Assembly (NCBI GenBank): GCA_944322345.1
Contig: CALUOO010000009.1
Coordinates: forward strand, 86,837-150,836
From: an uncultured Bacteroides sp.
GTDB taxonomy: Bacteria > Bacteroidota > Bacteroidia > Bacteroidales > Bacteroidaceae
DNA: 64,000 nt
Direction of reading: 5' to 3'
A program made the translations under genes and the position numbers. The notes below the pieces were generated by a model. That model was given only the letters and a program-made list of their open reading frames with translations. It had not been told where the DNA came from and did no database searches. Position 1 is the first letter of the stretch. Every line of letters begins with the position of its first letter. Of the stretch, positions 24,974-35,870 are shown piece after piece.

Positions 24974-25852
24974 ATGAAAACATATTTTCCTCCTTCAGAA
25001 CTGATTATCAATGATGATGGTTCTGTTTTTCATCTTCATGTTAAACCGGAATGGTTGGCTGATAAGATTATTCTAGTTGGTGACCCTGGACGGGTATCTC
25101 TTGTGGCATCTCATTTTGAGAACAGAGAATGTGAAGTGGAAAGCCGTGAATTTAAAACAATTACAGGTACTTATCAAGGGAAGCGTGTGACTGTTGTGTC
25201 TACAGGTATTGGGTGTGATAATATTGATATTGTAATGAACGAATTGGATGCTCTTGCTAATATTAATTTTAGGACACGTGAAGTGCATCCATTTTTCCGG
25301 CAATTAGAAATTGTTCGCATTGGTACTTGTGGTGGTTTGCAGCCGAATACTCCAGTTGGAACATTTGTGTGTTCACAGAAATCTATAGGTTTTGACGGGC
25401 TTTTAAATTTTTATGCTGGTCGTAACGACGTTTGTGATTTATCTTTTGAGCAGACTTTCCTCTCTTATATGAATTGGTCTGGTAATCTTTGTGCGCCTGC
25501 TCCTTATGTTATTAATGCAGATGAAAAATTGACAGATAGAATTGCTGGAGAAGATATGGTGCGTGGAGTAACAATTTCTGCTAATGGATTTTTTGGTCCA
25601 CAAGGGCGTGAATTACGTATTCCATTAGCCGATCCAAATCAGAATAGTAAAATAGAATCATTTGAGTATAATGGTTTTAAAATTACTAATTTTGAAATGG
25701 AAAGTTCTGCTTTGGCTGGATTAAGTCGTTTGATGGGGCATAGAGCTACAACAGTTTGTATGGTAATAGCTAATCGTTTAATAAAGGAAGCGGATACTAA
25801 TTATAAAAATACAATTGATACACTGATAAAAATAGTATTGGATAGAATTTGA
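24974..25852 (+). CDS. Nucleoside phosphorylase (uridine/purine type)
   Basis: 292 residues, 3 bp after floA. Motifs: VGDPGR (phosphate), STGIGCDNIDIVMNEL, VRIGTCGGLQ and FEMESSALAGL (nucleoside-binding). These are the PNP_UDP_1 family marks. It splits a nucleoside with phosphate to give base and ribose-1-phosphate; uridine is the closest match by length, but purine is possible. Confidence 0.85.
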   Translation: MKTYFPPSELIINDDGSVFHLHVKPEWLADKIILVGDPGRVSLVASHFENRECEVESREFKTITGTYQGKRVTVVSTGIGCDNIDIVMNELDALANINFRTREVHPFFRQLEIVRIGTCGGLQPNTPVGTFVCSQKSIGFDGLLNFYAGRNDVCDLSFEQTFLSYMNWSGNLCAPAPYVINADEKLTDRIAGEDMVRGVTISANGFFGPQGRELRIPLADPNQNSKIESFEYNGFKITNFEMESSALAGLSRLMGHRATTVCMVIANRLIKEADTNYKNTIDTLIKIVLDRI

Positions 25853-25866
25853 TGGAGATGTTTACG

Positions 25867-25905
25867 GCTAGTTCTAAATTGCTATAATGGGAATTTAGAA
25901 CTAGC
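25867..25905. terminator. Perfect 14-bp hairpin between converging genes
   Basis: GCTAGTTCTAAATT pairs with AATTTAGAACTAGC around an 11-nt loop, in the 102-bp gap between the phosphorylase and the PorT-like gene, which converge. There is no long T-run on either side, so it is a probable but atypical shared terminator. Confidence 0.65.
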
Positions 25906-25954
25906 TGAATTCTCTGAATGTCATGAGAATACTTGAAAACTGTATTTTGATTGT

Positions 25955-26677
25955 TTATTTTCTTAAATCAAATAGATAGCTCAACTTTATTGTGATTGTA
26001 CCGTGTGCTGCTCGTGCAAAATAATCTTTTTTAGTGGTGCTGTAAAAATCGGATAAGGCAAAGTAATATCTTCCTTCAATTAAGAAACTTCCGGCTTTTT
26101 TAGTTCGTAGCTCTATTCCTCCTCCACCAGCAATTCCGTAATCGAATTTATTCCCAATCTTTTCTCCATATACTTCTTTTTGAGTGTTGGTTAGATCATT
26201 CATATTAATATTATACATTTCTTCAGATTCTCCAATTAAAAAACCAATTTGAGGGCCTAAATTGAGAAAAAATTGTAATCCTTCTTCGTTACCGAAAGCT
26301 AGATGAGCAAGAAAAGGGACATCTATATAAGTCATTTTTCGAGTATATGATCGACTTGTGTCTTTTATAGGTTGTCCATTATCACCCATTATTTCGAATA
26401 ATTCATCCCAACCTCTTTGGGAGAAATTTAACTCAACTTGTGCACCACATATCATTGCGAAGTACTTTTCTGATATGTAGCGAGCTGTTAAGCCTCCTGT
26501 AATCCCCGTCATACTATTTTGCTTGATTGTTGGGGAAAATGATACATTGTTTAAATTGGCTCCACCATTAAATCCTATAGAAAAAATGTGGCGTGATTCT
26601 CCAATTTGAGCATTTGCTGTTAACGCTGTACCTATTGTAATAAGGAGAATAAGTAAATATTTATTATAATTTGTCAT
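25955..26677 (-). CDS. PorT-like outer-membrane beta-barrel protein
   Basis: 240 residues with a signal peptide (LLILLITIGTALTANAQ, cut near 24) and amphipathic strands typical of an 8-stranded barrel: FSIGFNGGANLNN, GGLTARY, KMTYIDVPFLAHLAF, IGFLIGESEE, closing TIKLSYLFDLR. PorT-like proteins serve surface secretion in some Bacteroidota; here the family call is by pattern. Ends the LysM gene's operon (8-bp gap). Confidence 0.75.
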   Translation of the reverse strand: MTNYNKYLLILLITIGTALTANAQIGESRHIFSIGFNGGANLNNVSFSPTIKQNSMTGITGGLTARYISEKYFAMICGAQVELNFSQRGWDELFEIMGDNGQPIKDTSRSYTRKMTYIDVPFLAHLAFGNEEGLQFFLNLGPQIGFLIGESEEMYNINMNDLTNTQKEVYGEKIGNKFDYGIAGGGGIELRTKKAGSFLIEGRYYFALSDFYSTTKKDYFARAAHGTITIKLSYLFDLRK

Positions 26678-26685
26678 ATCTCATA

Positions 26686-28446
26686 TTATTCAAATTCTAA
26701 TTTTTCGAGTTCAAAGTTTCGGTTGAAGTGAATAAAAAACACTTTTTTGTTAATGAAGCCGCCCCAGTTATTTACACGTTCAAACATAAAGCCTGTTTGG
26801 ATAGCTGTTAGTTTCATTTTATTTAGGTTATTTTCTAATGCTGAACCATACATAGACAGCCCTTTTAGGAAAAAGAATCCTGTATCAAAGCCAAGCATCG
26901 CATAATTGGGATATTTACTTGTCAAATCTTTGCTGTACCATTTGTGATAGGATTCTGTGAATCGTACTGCAGCGGGGAATAATGTATTGGTGTAGAATGA
27001 GGAATAAAAGTAAGTATCCAATTCGAAAAAGCTTTCCAAATGATCTCGTGTGTATGTCTGCCACTCCGGATATCCAAATAGATGAATATTCTTGTCAGCA
27101 TTTTCTCGTGTTAATAGTGTGAGTTGAGGAAGTATTTTGATTAGTAATATATTGTTTCCAGAAGCAGGAATGAATATATTTGCTTTATCGTTTTGTAAAA
27201 TTGCTTTCAACTCATCTTTCGTTACGTTTTCTCCAACAGTGTGACTAGAAATTCCTTTATTTTTTAGATCTTGTTTGAAGCCTATAATGAATTTTTCTTT
27301 ATCCTTATCAGGAATTGTTGGCTCGATAAAAATGACATGGGCGTTGGGAAACTGTCTGGAAAAATGATCGTATACTTTTGAATATAAATAAGATTGTGGA
27401 GTATTGACTTGATAAATGGAGGGATTGTTAAAAACTTCTTTCCCTTTTTGAGAGAAAGGTATCACTAAACGAATGTTATTTTTCTGTGCAAATTCGGATA
27501 AAGGTTTTATATGTTCTTGGTGCATTGGGCCGAAAATAACATTCATTTCTTTCAACTCTTTTTTTGATAGAATGCTATTTAAGGATGCTCCTTTCCCTGA
27601 ATCGTATGCATATACATCAATAGAAGTACCTATTCTTTTCAGACTGTCTATTGCCATTAAAAAACCCTCGTAATATTCAATCATACGTTTGTCTTCGTGG
27701 AATGGCAAAATAAGTGCTACCTTGACTGTTGATATTTTTTTTTGTATTTCTTTGTTTTCCTCAAACAGTTCTTTATTACTGGGAGGATTGATGTTTTCTT
27801 CTTCTTTTTTAGAAATATTCACCATGGCTTTCGGGTAAGGAATGCACAATAATTGCCCCTTTTTCATTCCTTCTTTTAGCTCAGGATTAGCTTCAATCAA
27901 TTCCTGTTCGCTTATTCCATATTCTCGACTGACGCTAAAGATTGTTTCTTTCCTTTTCACTTTATGAATTTCTTTGCACTTAGGTTTTACTGCTTCCTGG
28001 ATCATCATTTCAGGTGATTCCTTTTGTGAAGGGGTAACAGTTTTTTCTTCATTCAATGGGATTAATATAACTTGGCCAATACGAAAGTTTTCAGCACTTA
28101 GGCCAGGATTGGCTTCGCAAATGGCTTTTGCAGATATTTTATAAATAGTTGTTAGTTTATATAATGTTTCTCCTGCTTGAATTGTATGAAATGTTTCTCC
28201 GCTCTGCCCTTTTTGATGTTTGGGGATTTTCAATGTCTGCCCGGCATATATTTTTTCCTCACAACCTGGGTTGAGTTGGATAATATCTGCTGAGGTAACA
28301 TTGTACATACTTGAAATTGAGTATAGACTTTGCCCTTTTTCAATAGTATGTAAAAAGTAGGATTGATTCTCTTGTGCCCATCCGATGATGCACGAACTAC
28401 TTATAGTAAATAGTAGAGAAATGAATATACGATAGATTTGTTTCAT
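26686..28446 (-). CDS. LysM-repeat and ligand-binding-like protein
   Basis: 586 residues. Signal peptide (to about 24), then three LysM repeats (about 30-75, 86-131 and 160-204; each ending in a GQxLxIP-type strand), a linker (NPPSNKELFEENKEI), and from about 240 a two-lobed domain like the periplasmic receptors of amino-acid ABC transporters (VKVALILPFHEDKRMIEYYEGFLMAIDSL, NVIFGPMHQEHIKPLSEFAQK). LysM binds peptidoglycan, so the receptor would be fixed to the wall. Ligand unknown. Precedes the PorT-like gene. Confidence 0.8.
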   Translation of the reverse strand: MKQIYRIFISLLFTISSSCIIGWAQENQSYFLHTIEKGQSLYSISSMYNVTSADIIQLNPGCEEKIYAGQTLKIPKHQKGQSGETFHTIQAGETLYKLTTIYKISAKAICEANPGLSAENFRIGQVILIPLNEEKTVTPSQKESPEMMIQEAVKPKCKEIHKVKRKETIFSVSREYGISEQELIEANPELKEGMKKGQLLCIPYPKAMVNISKKEEENINPPSNKELFEENKEIQKKISTVKVALILPFHEDKRMIEYYEGFLMAIDSLKRIGTSIDVYAYDSGKGASLNSILSKKELKEMNVIFGPMHQEHIKPLSEFAQKNNIRLVIPFSQKGKEVFNNPSIYQVNTPQSYLYSKVYDHFSRQFPNAHVIFIEPTIPDKDKEKFIIGFKQDLKNKGISSHTVGENVTKDELKAILQNDKANIFIPASGNNILLIKILPQLTLLTRENADKNIHLFGYPEWQTYTRDHLESFFELDTYFYSSFYTNTLFPAAVRFTESYHKWYSKDLTSKYPNYAMLGFDTGFFFLKGLSMYGSALENNLNKMKLTAIQTGFMFERVNNWGGFINKKVFFIHFNRNFELEKLEFE

Positions 28447-28478
28447 TAAATATGACTGTATAATTTTAAATCAAGGAA

Positions 28479-28486
28479 CAAAGTTA
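28479..28486 (-). promoter_or_regulatory. -7 box (TAACTTTG) for the LysM gene
   Basis: CAAAGTTA on the plus strand; TAACTTTG on the minus strand, 33 bp before the ATG. No clear -33 box. Confidence 0.5.
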
Positions 28487-28570
28487 CAAATAAAGCCTTA
28501 TATTTTCCTAAGATTTCAGTTAAGAAAATAATATTCTAATGCTTTCAGAATATATTTCAAACGGAAACAT

Positions 28571-28578
28571 TAAATTTG
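28571..28578 (+). promoter_or_regulatory. -7 box (TAAATTTG) for uvrA
   Basis: TAAATTTG matches TAnnTTTG, 26 bp before the uvrA ATG. Divergent with the LysM promoter. No SOS-type operator seen. Confidence 0.5.
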
Positions 28579-28603
28579 CAACATCTATTTAAGAAAGACA
28601 TAT

Positions 28604-31429
28604 ATGCAAGAAACCGAATATATTAATGTATATGGTGCCCGTGTACATAATCTGAAAGACATAGATGTTGAAATTCCTCGTAATAGTTTGAGTGTAATAA
28701 CAGGATTAAGTGGTAGTGGAAAATCTTCTTTGGCTTTTGATACAATTTTTGCTGAAGGACAACGACGTTATATAGAAACATTTTCTGCATACGCCCGTAA
28801 TTTTTTAGGAAATTTAGAACGACCAGACATAGATAAAATTACAGGACTAAGTCCAGTAATCTCAATTGAACAAAAAACTACAAATAAAAATCCACGTTCT
28901 ACTGTAGGAACTACTACCGAAATTTATGATTATTTGCGTTTATTTTATGCTCGGGTAGGTGAGGCTTATTCATACTTATCAGGTGAAAAAATGGTGAAGT
29001 ATACAGAGGAACAAATACTTCATTTGATTTTAAAAGATTATAAAGGAAAAAGAATTTATTTATTAGCCCCGTTGGTGCGAAACAGAAAAGGGCATTATAA
29101 AGAACTCTTTGAGAATGTTCGGAGAAAAGGATATCTGTATGTTCGTATAGATGGTGAAATAAAAGAAATTGTACAAGGATTAAAACTTGACAGATATAAA
29201 AATCATAATATTGAGGTAGTAATTGACAAGCTGATAGTTTCGGAAAAGGACAGCAGAAGATTGGCATTGAGTGTAGCAACTGCAATGAAGCAAAGCGGTG
29301 GCTTGTTGATGGTTTTAGATGCACAAACGGAAAGTGTCCGGCATTATAGTAAGCATCTTATGTGCCCTGTGACTGGATTATCGTATCGAGAACCTGCTCC
29401 TCATAATTTTTCATTCAATTCTCCTCAAGGTGCTTGTCCCAAATGTAAAGGGCTGGGAGTTGTCAGTCAAGTAGACGTTGATAAAGTTATTCCAGATTGT
29501 ACTCTCTCTATTTATGAAGGAGCTATTGTGCCGTTAGGCAAATATAAAAATACTATGATCTTTTGGCAAATTAGTGCTTTACTGGAAAAATATGAAGCTA
29601 CGTTGAAAACTCCAATTTGTGAATTACCTAAAGATGCAATGGATGAGGTACTTTATGGTTCTGATGAACGTATTAAAATAAAAGGTACATTAATAGGAAC
29701 TTCATCTGATTATTTTATAACTTTTGAGGGAGTTGTGAAATATGTGCAGATGTTACAGGATAAAGAAACCTCTGCAACAGAACAAAAATGGGCAGAACAA
29801 TTTGCAAAAACAATAGAATGCCCTGAATGTAAAGGAGCACGTTTGAACAAAGAAGCTCTTCATTTTCTTATTCATGAAAAGAATATTTATGAATTATCTA
29901 TTATGGATATTCAGGAATTGTATAATTGGTTAATGAATGTAGAAGACTTTTTGTCGGATAAGCAAAAAAAAATTTCAATAGAAATTTTGAAGGAGATTCG
30001 TACACGCTTAAAATTCTTGTTGGATGTAGGACTTGATTATTTGTCATTAAATCGTACTTCTGTTAGTCTTTCAGGAGGAGAAAGCCAACGCATCCGATTG
30101 GCAACACAAATTGGTTCTCAACTAGTGAATGTTCTTTATATTTTGGATGAGCCGAGTATTGGGCTTCACCAACGTGATAACCTTCGATTGATACATTCTT
30201 TAAAAGAATTGCGGGATTTAGGTAATACTGTCATTGTTGTGGAACATGATAAGGATATGATGCTAGAGGCGGATTACATAATTGATATGGGACCTAAAGC
30301 CGGCCGTTTGGGCGGAGAAGTCGTGTTTTCTGGTACTCCTCAGGAGATGATGAAAACAAATACAATGACTTCTCAATATCTTAATGGAAGTTTACAGATT
30401 GCTATTCCACTAAAAAGAAGGCAAGGAAATGGAAAATCTATTTGTTTGAAAGGAGCGCATGGAAATAATCTAAAAAATGTAGATGTTGAATTCCCTTTGG
30501 GCAAGTTAATTTGTGTCACGGGAGTCTCTGGAAGTGGAAAATCAACGTTAATTAATGAGACTTTGCAACCTATTCTTTCACAGAAGTTTTATCATTCATT
30601 GCAAGCTCCATTAGAGTATGGATCAATTAATGGGGTAGAGTATATTGACAAAGTAGTAACAGTTGATCAGTCTCCCATTGGGCGGACTCCTCGTTCTAAT
30701 CCTGCTACGTATACGGGCGTTTTTTCTGATATCCGTAATTTATATGCTGAATTACCTGAAGCAAAGATGCGCGGTTATAAAGCAGGCCGATTTTCATTTA
30801 ATATAGCGGGAGGTCGTTGTGAGGCTTGTGGGGGAAACGGATATAAAACCATAGAAATGAATTTTCTACCAGATGTATATATCCCTTGTGAGGTTTGTTA
30901 TGGTAAACGCTATAATAGAGAAACTTTAGAAGTTCGATTTAAAGGGAAGTCTATTGCGGATGTTTTGGAGATGACGATAAATCGTGCTGTAGAGTTTTTT
31001 GAGAATGTCCCACAAATTTTGAACAAAATTAAAGTCCTTCAAGATGTTGGATTAGGTTATATTAAGTTAGGACAATCATCAACAACTTTATCTGGTGGAG
31101 AAAGCCAACGTGTAAAATTGGCTACTGAACTTTCAAAACGTGATACTGGTAAAACCCTATATATTCTAGATGAACCTACTACAGGCTTACATTTTGAGGA
31201 CATTCGTGTATTGATGGATGTTCTAAATAAACTAGTAGATAAAGGTAATACTGTTATTGTTATTGAGCATAATTTAGACGTGATTAAAACTGCTGACTAT
31301 ATTATAGATATGGGACCTGAAGGAGGGAAAAAAGGAGGAAGACTGCTAATTTGTGGAACGCCAGAGGAAATCGCATTGAGTGAAAAAGGATATACTTCTA
31401 AATTCTTACGTAAAGAATTAGGTTTGTGA
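28604..31429 (+). CDS. uvrA: Excinuclease ABC subunit A
   Basis: 941 residues with two ABC ATPase modules. Walker A GLSGSGKS (34-41) and GVSGSGKS in the second half, two signatures ([26 protein letters not shown]), Walker [11 protein letters not shown] and [10 protein letters not shown]. Zinc modules: [15 protein letters not shown] with CEVC. In the first finger, CPVTG (from Cys254) lacks the second Cys of the usual CPxC; Thr257 takes that place. UvrA scans DNA and loads UvrB for nucleotide excision repair. uvrB is also in this window (47965-49986). Some Bacteroidota carry two UvrA; this is the canonical length. Confidence 0.94.
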   Translation: MQETEYINVYGARVHNLKDIDVEIPRNSLSVITGLSGSGKSSLAFDTIFAEGQRRYIETFSAYARNFLGNLERPDIDKITGLSPVISIEQKTTNKNPRSTVGTTTEIYDYLRLFYARVGEAYSYLSGEKMVKYTEEQILHLILKDYKGKRIYLLAPLVRNRKGHYKELFENVRRKGYLYVRIDGEIKEIVQGLKLDRYKNHNIEVVIDKLIVSEKDSRRLALSVATAMKQSGGLLMVLDAQTESVRHYSKHLMCPVTGLSYREPAPHNFSFNSPQGACPKCKGLGVVSQVDVDKVIPDCTLSIYEGAIVPLGKYKNTMIFWQISALLEKYEATLKTPICELPKDAMDEVLYGSDERIKIKGTLIGTSSDYFITFEGVVKYVQMLQDKETSATEQKWAEQFAKTIECPECKGARLNKEALHFLIHEKNIYELSIMDIQELYNWLMNVEDFLSDKQKKISIEILKEIRTRLKFLLDVGLDYLSLNRTSVSLSGGESQRIRLATQIGSQLVNVLYILDEPSIGLHQRDNLRLIHSLKELRDLGNTVIVVEHDKDMMLEADYIIDMGPKAGRLGGEVVFSGTPQEMMKTNTMTSQYLNGSLQIAIPLKRRQGNGKSICLKGAHGNNLKNVDVEFPLGKLICVTGVSGSGKSTLINETLQPILSQKFYHSLQAPLEYGSINGVEYIDKVVTVDQSPIGRTPRSNPATYTGVFSDIRNLYAELPEAKMRGYKAGRFSFNIAGGRCEACGGNGYKTIEMNFLPDVYIPCEVCYGKRYNRETLEVRFKGKSIADVLEMTINRAVEFFENVPQILNKIKVLQDVGLGYIKLGQSSTTLSGGESQRVKLATELSKRDTGKTLYILDEPTTGLHFEDIRVLMDVLNKLVDKGNTVIVIEHNLDVIKTADYIIDMGPEGGKKGGRLLICGTPEEIALSEKGYTSKFLRKELGL

Positions 31430-31493
31430 TTAGTAAAATAGGCAAACATGATTTATGTTTGTTAATGATAGTAGATTTTGATTTTTATGATTT

Positions 31494-31970
31494 ATGAAAA
31501 TTAATAAAACTAATGTAGCTCGATTATTAGATAAAGCAGCTGTTTCATATGAACTTATTTCATACGATGTTGATGAAAATGATCTTAGTGCTATTCATGT
31601 AGCTATGAGTCTTAATGAAAATATAGAACAAGTATTTAAAACAATTGTACTACATGGAGATAAGAATGGTTATTTTGTGTGTATAATCCCGGGAGAGCAT
31701 GAAATTGATTTGAAAATGGCTGCTAAAATTTCTAGAAATAAAAAATGTGAATTAATTCCTATGAAAGAACTTTTACCGTTGACTGGTTATATAAGAGGAG
31801 GATGTTCTCCAATTGGCATGAAAAAGCATTTCCCAACTTATATTCATGAGACTTGTTTAACATTTGATTATATCTACATTAGCGCTGGTATTCGTGGATT
31901 GCAATTAAAAATCTCTCCTCATGATTTAATAAAAGAGACAAATGCTGAAGTGTGTGCATTGTTTGCCTAA
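31494..31970 (+). CDS. ybaK: YbaK/EbsC-type Cys-tRNA(Pro) deacylase
   Basis: 158 residues with the YbaK pattern: NVARLLDKAAVSYELISYD, FKTIVLHGDKNGYFVCIIPG, MAAKISRNKKCELIP, and GYIRGGCSPIGMKKHFP. It edits Cys mischarged onto tRNA-Pro. 64 bp after uvrA, so possibly co-transcribed. Confidence 0.88.
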   Translation: MKINKTNVARLLDKAAVSYELISYDVDENDLSAIHVAMSLNENIEQVFKTIVLHGDKNGYFVCIIPGEHEIDLKMAAKISRNKKCELIPMKELLPLTGYIRGGCSPIGMKKHFPTYIHETCLTFDYIYISAGIRGLQLKISPHDLIKETNAEVCALFA

Positions 31971-32000
31971 AGAACATTTTCCTATTTCCTGAGAAAATGC

Positions 32001-32008
32001 TACTTTTG
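32001..32008 (+). promoter_or_regulatory. -7 box (TACTTTTG) for the peptide transporter
   Basis: TACTTTTG, consensus TAnnTTTG, 43 bp before the ATG. Confidence 0.6.
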
Positions 32009-32051
32009 CGAAAAGTAAAACTAATTTATTAATCTTAATTTTTTACAATTT

Positions 32052-33575
32052 ATGTTTGAAGGACAACCTAAAGGTTTATATGCCTTAGCGCTTGCCAATA
32101 CGGGAGAACGTTTTGGCTATTATACGATGTTAGCTATTTTTGTACTTTTCTTGAAAGCTAATTTCGGCTTATCTCCAGCAATGGCTGGTAATATCTACTC
32201 TACCTTTTTAGCTTTGGTTTACTTTTTGCCTTTTATAGGTGGTATTCTTGCAGATAAGTTTGGGTATGGGAAAATGGTTACCATTGGCATTATTGCTATG
32301 TTCGTAGGTTATGTATTGTTGGCATTACCTTTGGGAACAGGAACTATGGGACTGATATCCATGTTTGTAGCCCTTATTATTATTAGCAGTGGTACAGGGC
32401 TTTTTAAAGGAAATTTACAAGTGATGGTCGGTAACCTATATGATGCGCCAGAGTATGCTTCTAAACGTGATTCTGCATTTAGTATCTTTTATATGGCTAT
32501 TAATATTGGGGCTTTGTTTGCTCCTACGGCAGCTGTTTCTATTATGGAATATGCGCAACAAACATGGAATGTCAGTGTTAATGACTCTTATCATTTTGCA
32601 TTTGCAGTGGCATGTGTATCGTTGATTATTTCAATGGCTATTTACTATGGATTCCGTAATACATTTAAGCATGTCGAAGGAGGAAATAAAGTACTCTTGC
32701 AAAAGAAAAATGATTCTGTAGAAGAGCTTTCTCCACGTGAAACAAAGGATCGTATTGTCGCTCTTTGCCTTGTATTTGCTGTTGTTATTTTCTTTTGGAT
32801 GGCGTTCCATCAAAATGGACTTACATTAACTCTTTTTGCAGATGAATATACAGCTAAGAGCTCTACTGGAATAGAAAGTATGATGTTTAGTGTTTGGAAT
32901 TTAGTTGCAGTTGTTTTTATTGTATATGCTCTTTTTTCTTTTTTTCAGTCTAAAACTGGAAGAGGAAAAATCATTTCAATCTTTATAATATTATTTGCTG
33001 TAGTTTTTTTACTTATTCGATATACACATTTGGATGGGGAAGTGCCAGTTGATGCACCTATTTTTCAGCAGTTTAATCCTTTTTTTGTCGTTGCTCTTAC
33101 TCCTGTATCTATGGCTATTTTTGGCTTTTTGGCACGTAAGGGAAAAGAGCCTTCAGCTCCTCGTAAAATTGGATTAGGAATGTTTGTTGCTGCTTGTGGA
33201 TATGTGCTAATGCTGATAGCATCTTTGGATCTATTAACTCCTAATGCACAAGCGGCTGCAACTGAAGCAGGAAATGCATCGTTTGTATCTCCCAATTGGT
33301 TGATTACTACATATCTTGTATTAACTTTTGGTGAACTGTTACTTTCTCCGATGGGTATTTCGTTTGTTTCAAAAGTTGCTCCTCCAAAATATAAAGGAAT
33401 GATGATGGGTGGTTGGTTTGTTGCTACTGCTATTGGTAATTATCTGACTGCTGTTGCAGCATGGTTATGGGGGGATATTCCCTTATGGATTGTTTGGGGA
33501 GTGTTAATGATACTTTGTTTGTTAGCAGCATTGTTTATTTTTTCAGTGATGAAGAAACTGGAAAAAGTTGCATAA
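32052..33575 (+). CDS. POT/PTR proton-dependent oligopeptide transporter
   Basis: 507 residues, about 14 membrane helices. The POT motif NTGERFGYYTML lies in helix 1, and GGILADKFGYGK in the loop between helices 2 and 3. A late FGELLLSPMGISFVSKVAP segment also fits. It takes up di- and tripeptides with protons. Followed by IS debris, so probably a single gene unit. Confidence 0.9.
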   Translation: MFEGQPKGLYALALANTGERFGYYTMLAIFVLFLKANFGLSPAMAGNIYSTFLALVYFLPFIGGILADKFGYGKMVTIGIIAMFVGYVLLALPLGTGTMGLISMFVALIIISSGTGLFKGNLQVMVGNLYDAPEYASKRDSAFSIFYMAINIGALFAPTAAVSIMEYAQQTWNVSVNDSYHFAFAVACVSLIISMAIYYGFRNTFKHVEGGNKVLLQKKNDSVEELSPRETKDRIVALCLVFAVVIFFWMAFHQNGLTLTLFADEYTAKSSTGIESMMFSVWNLVAVVFIVYALFSFFQSKTGRGKIISIFIILFAVVFLLIRYTHLDGEVPVDAPIFQQFNPFFVVALTPVSMAIFGFLARKGKEPSAPRKIGLGMFVAACGYVLMLIASLDLLTPNAQAAATEAGNASFVSPNWLITTYLVLTFGELLLSPMGISFVSKVAPPKYKGMMMGGWFVATAIGNYLTAVAAWLWGDIPLWIVWGVLMILCLLAALFIFSVMKKLEKVA

Positions 33576-33630
33576 TTTGTTAGATTATTTTTTAATAACG
33601 ATTATAATTTTTTTGATAATTAGTTTTAAT

Positions 33631-35417
33631 GAGGCTGTCTCAAAATACTTTGAGATGGCCTTTTTTGTATCCTCAGAAAAATAAGGCAAGCCCTCACTTC
33701 GCTAAGTCGGGACTTGCCCGTCTCTCTAATTTTTTGTATCTTAGGGAATCAAATTAAGATATCCCAAAGATAATGTTTAAAAGTTACACATCTAACGATA
33801 ATCTGCTTTTACCTCCATGTTTAGGTGATTTTATACCCCAGAACGATCCGGTCCGAGTTGTTCTATCATAGAACAGATAAACCTTGAAGAACTTTACCGC
33901 AGGTATTCTCCTAAAGGTTGTTCTGCGTACCATCCACGCATGATGCTTCAGATTCTTGTCTATGCTTATTTGCGTAATATCTATTCCAGCCGTCGTATCG
34001 AAGAGTTCTGTCGTAATGATATCCGCTTCATGTGGTTTACCGGCGATGTGGCTCCTGACCATAATACCATCAACCGTTTTCGTAGCAGCCGTCTGAAGAA
34101 TGTACTGAAGACAGTTTTCGCTACTATTGTAAAGTTACTCGTGGCAGAAGGTTTTGTAAGTCTTGATGTAGCCTGTACCGACGGAACTAAAATGGAGGCT
34201 AACGCCAACCGTTATACATTTGTTTGGGGCAAGTCCATACATATCCGCATATCCAGAATAGCAGAACAGCTTGAGGAGATATGGCAATATGCCGAATCCG
34301 TCACCAAACAGGAAATGCGCGATTCAACTCCGGTTACATATCAGGATATCACCTCGGAAAAAGTGGAAAAGGCACTAGAGCAGATAGACGATGCCCTGAA
34401 TGGAGTGGATGCTGATAAGAAAGTGAAAGCGAAGGTAAGGCGTGCAAGGAAGTCATGGCCTGAACAACTTAGAAAATATGAATCACAGGGAAAGATACTT
34501 GACGGATGTAATAGTTACTCAAAGACGGACAAAGACGCAACTTTCATGCGTATGAAAGAGGACCACACGAGAAACGGACAGCTCACTCCGGATATAATCC
34601 CCAGATCAGTACTAACAAGCAGTTCATTCTGAACTATACCATCCATCAGTGCGCCGGTGATATCTCCGCCTATCCTCTGCATATGGATGATTTCCATGTC
34701 CTTTACAGCAGATACCCTTCCGTATCTGTCTGTGATGCTGGATACGGAAGCGAGGAGAACTATCTGTATGCCTTCAGACATGGTATTGAAACTTTCATAA
34801 AGTACAACTATTTTCATAAAGAACAGAAAAGGAACTTCAGGAACGACCCGTTTCTGTCTGCCAACTTTTATTATAATGAAGAAACAGAGGGCATGTATTG
34901 TCCGATGGAACAGAGAATGGAAAGACTCTCCGATGCAACGAGGATAACAGACAACGGTTTTGTACAGACCATATCAAGATACAATAGCTGCAAGGACTGT
35001 TCGCTAAGATGCCGGAGTCACAGAAACCGGTCGGAAAGGATTATACAGGTAAACCACCGTCTGAGGAAAATCAAGGAAAGGGAACGTGAAAAGCTGCTCT
35101 CTGATGAAGGTCTGAAATATCGCAGTCAGCGACCACAGGATGTGGAAGCCGTATTTGGAAACCTCAAGAACAACAAGCACTTCAAGAGGTTCCATCTTCG
35201 TGGGCTTAAGAAGGTTGAAATTGAGTTCGGTCTGCTGGCCATTGCACATAATCTTGTAAAAGTAGCCTCTTAGGAGGCTTATGGAAATGAAAAAATTGTT
35301 TGAAAGGATGAAATCTTCAAAAGTAAGTTCGCAAACTCCTCTTTTGAGGAAAACTCAAATGACTTTAATTGAAATGAAACAACAGAGGCCATCTCAAGTC
35401 TATTTTGAGACAGCCTC
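33631..35417 (+). mobile_element. IS1182-family insertion sequence with damaged transposase
   Basis: Perfect 17-bp terminal inverted repeats (GAGGCTGTCTCAAAATA at 33631-33647, reverse complement at 35401-35417); total 1787 bp. No clear target duplication (AT at most). It holds one transposase reading frame broken in two places. Lies between the POT transporter and a DUF4468 protein, next to an older IS982 remnant. Confidence 0.9.
33773..35273 (+). pseudogene. IS1182-family transposase, two frameshifts
   Basis: ATG at 33773 starts MFKSYTSNDN... and stops early (VVLS, near 33866); the frame resumes from about 33862 through 34632, then shifts again near 34588 and continues to 35273. Each shift looks like one missing base. 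The N-terminal part holds the dimerisation-type domain (YHPRMMLQILVYAYLRN); catalytic DDE residues seem kept but lie in different frames: LDVACTDGTK, CDAGYGSEENY and the Glu in PQDVEAVFGNLK. So the gene is inactive unless the sequence has errors. Confidence 0.85.
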
Positions 35418-35584
35418 ATTTTTTTATATCTAATTTTAATAATTCTTTGGATGTTGTTGTATTATGTAGCCACTTTCTTTTGGGAAACGATATCGCTGCT
35501 ATTGTAGATGTATATATCGTGTGAGCTCAATAAGAGAAGTTCGTTTTCTGATTATTAATAATATATTGAAAGCTAGGTTCTGTC

Positions 35585-35870
35585 TTAATGGGATACAGCT
35601 TGTCACTAAAGTTAAAAACAATATGAAGAACCTAGATGAGTATTGCAGACAAGATTTTGCTCAGAAAAAGAGCTTTGATCGAAACGGTCAATGACGGATT
35701 GAAGGAACATAGATAGAGCACTCCAGACATTGCTTATTCAGTAACTTTATAGCTAACTCTTTGTCGTCTACCCGCAGCATACTGTTTTTGAAAAGAAACC
35801 TGCCATTGACGTAAATTTTGTCAATGACGAACAACTTTCTATTTTTTGATTTTATATCGAACCCACGTTA
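35585..35870 (+). mobile_element. Remnant of an IS982-type element (3' end)
   Basis: This matches, at the eye level, the transposase 3' part and end of the longer IS982-type copy at 46781-47772 (shared strings include AAAGTTAAAAACAATATGAA, CAAGATTTTGCTCAGAAA and CGAAACGGTCAATGACGG), ending with TATCGAACCCACGTTA, close to the terminal repeat. The 5' half is missing. A decayed fragment. Confidence 0.8.

Noticed and set aside
33631-35417. Target-site duplication of the IS1182 element
   Set aside because: The flanks share only AT, too short to claim.
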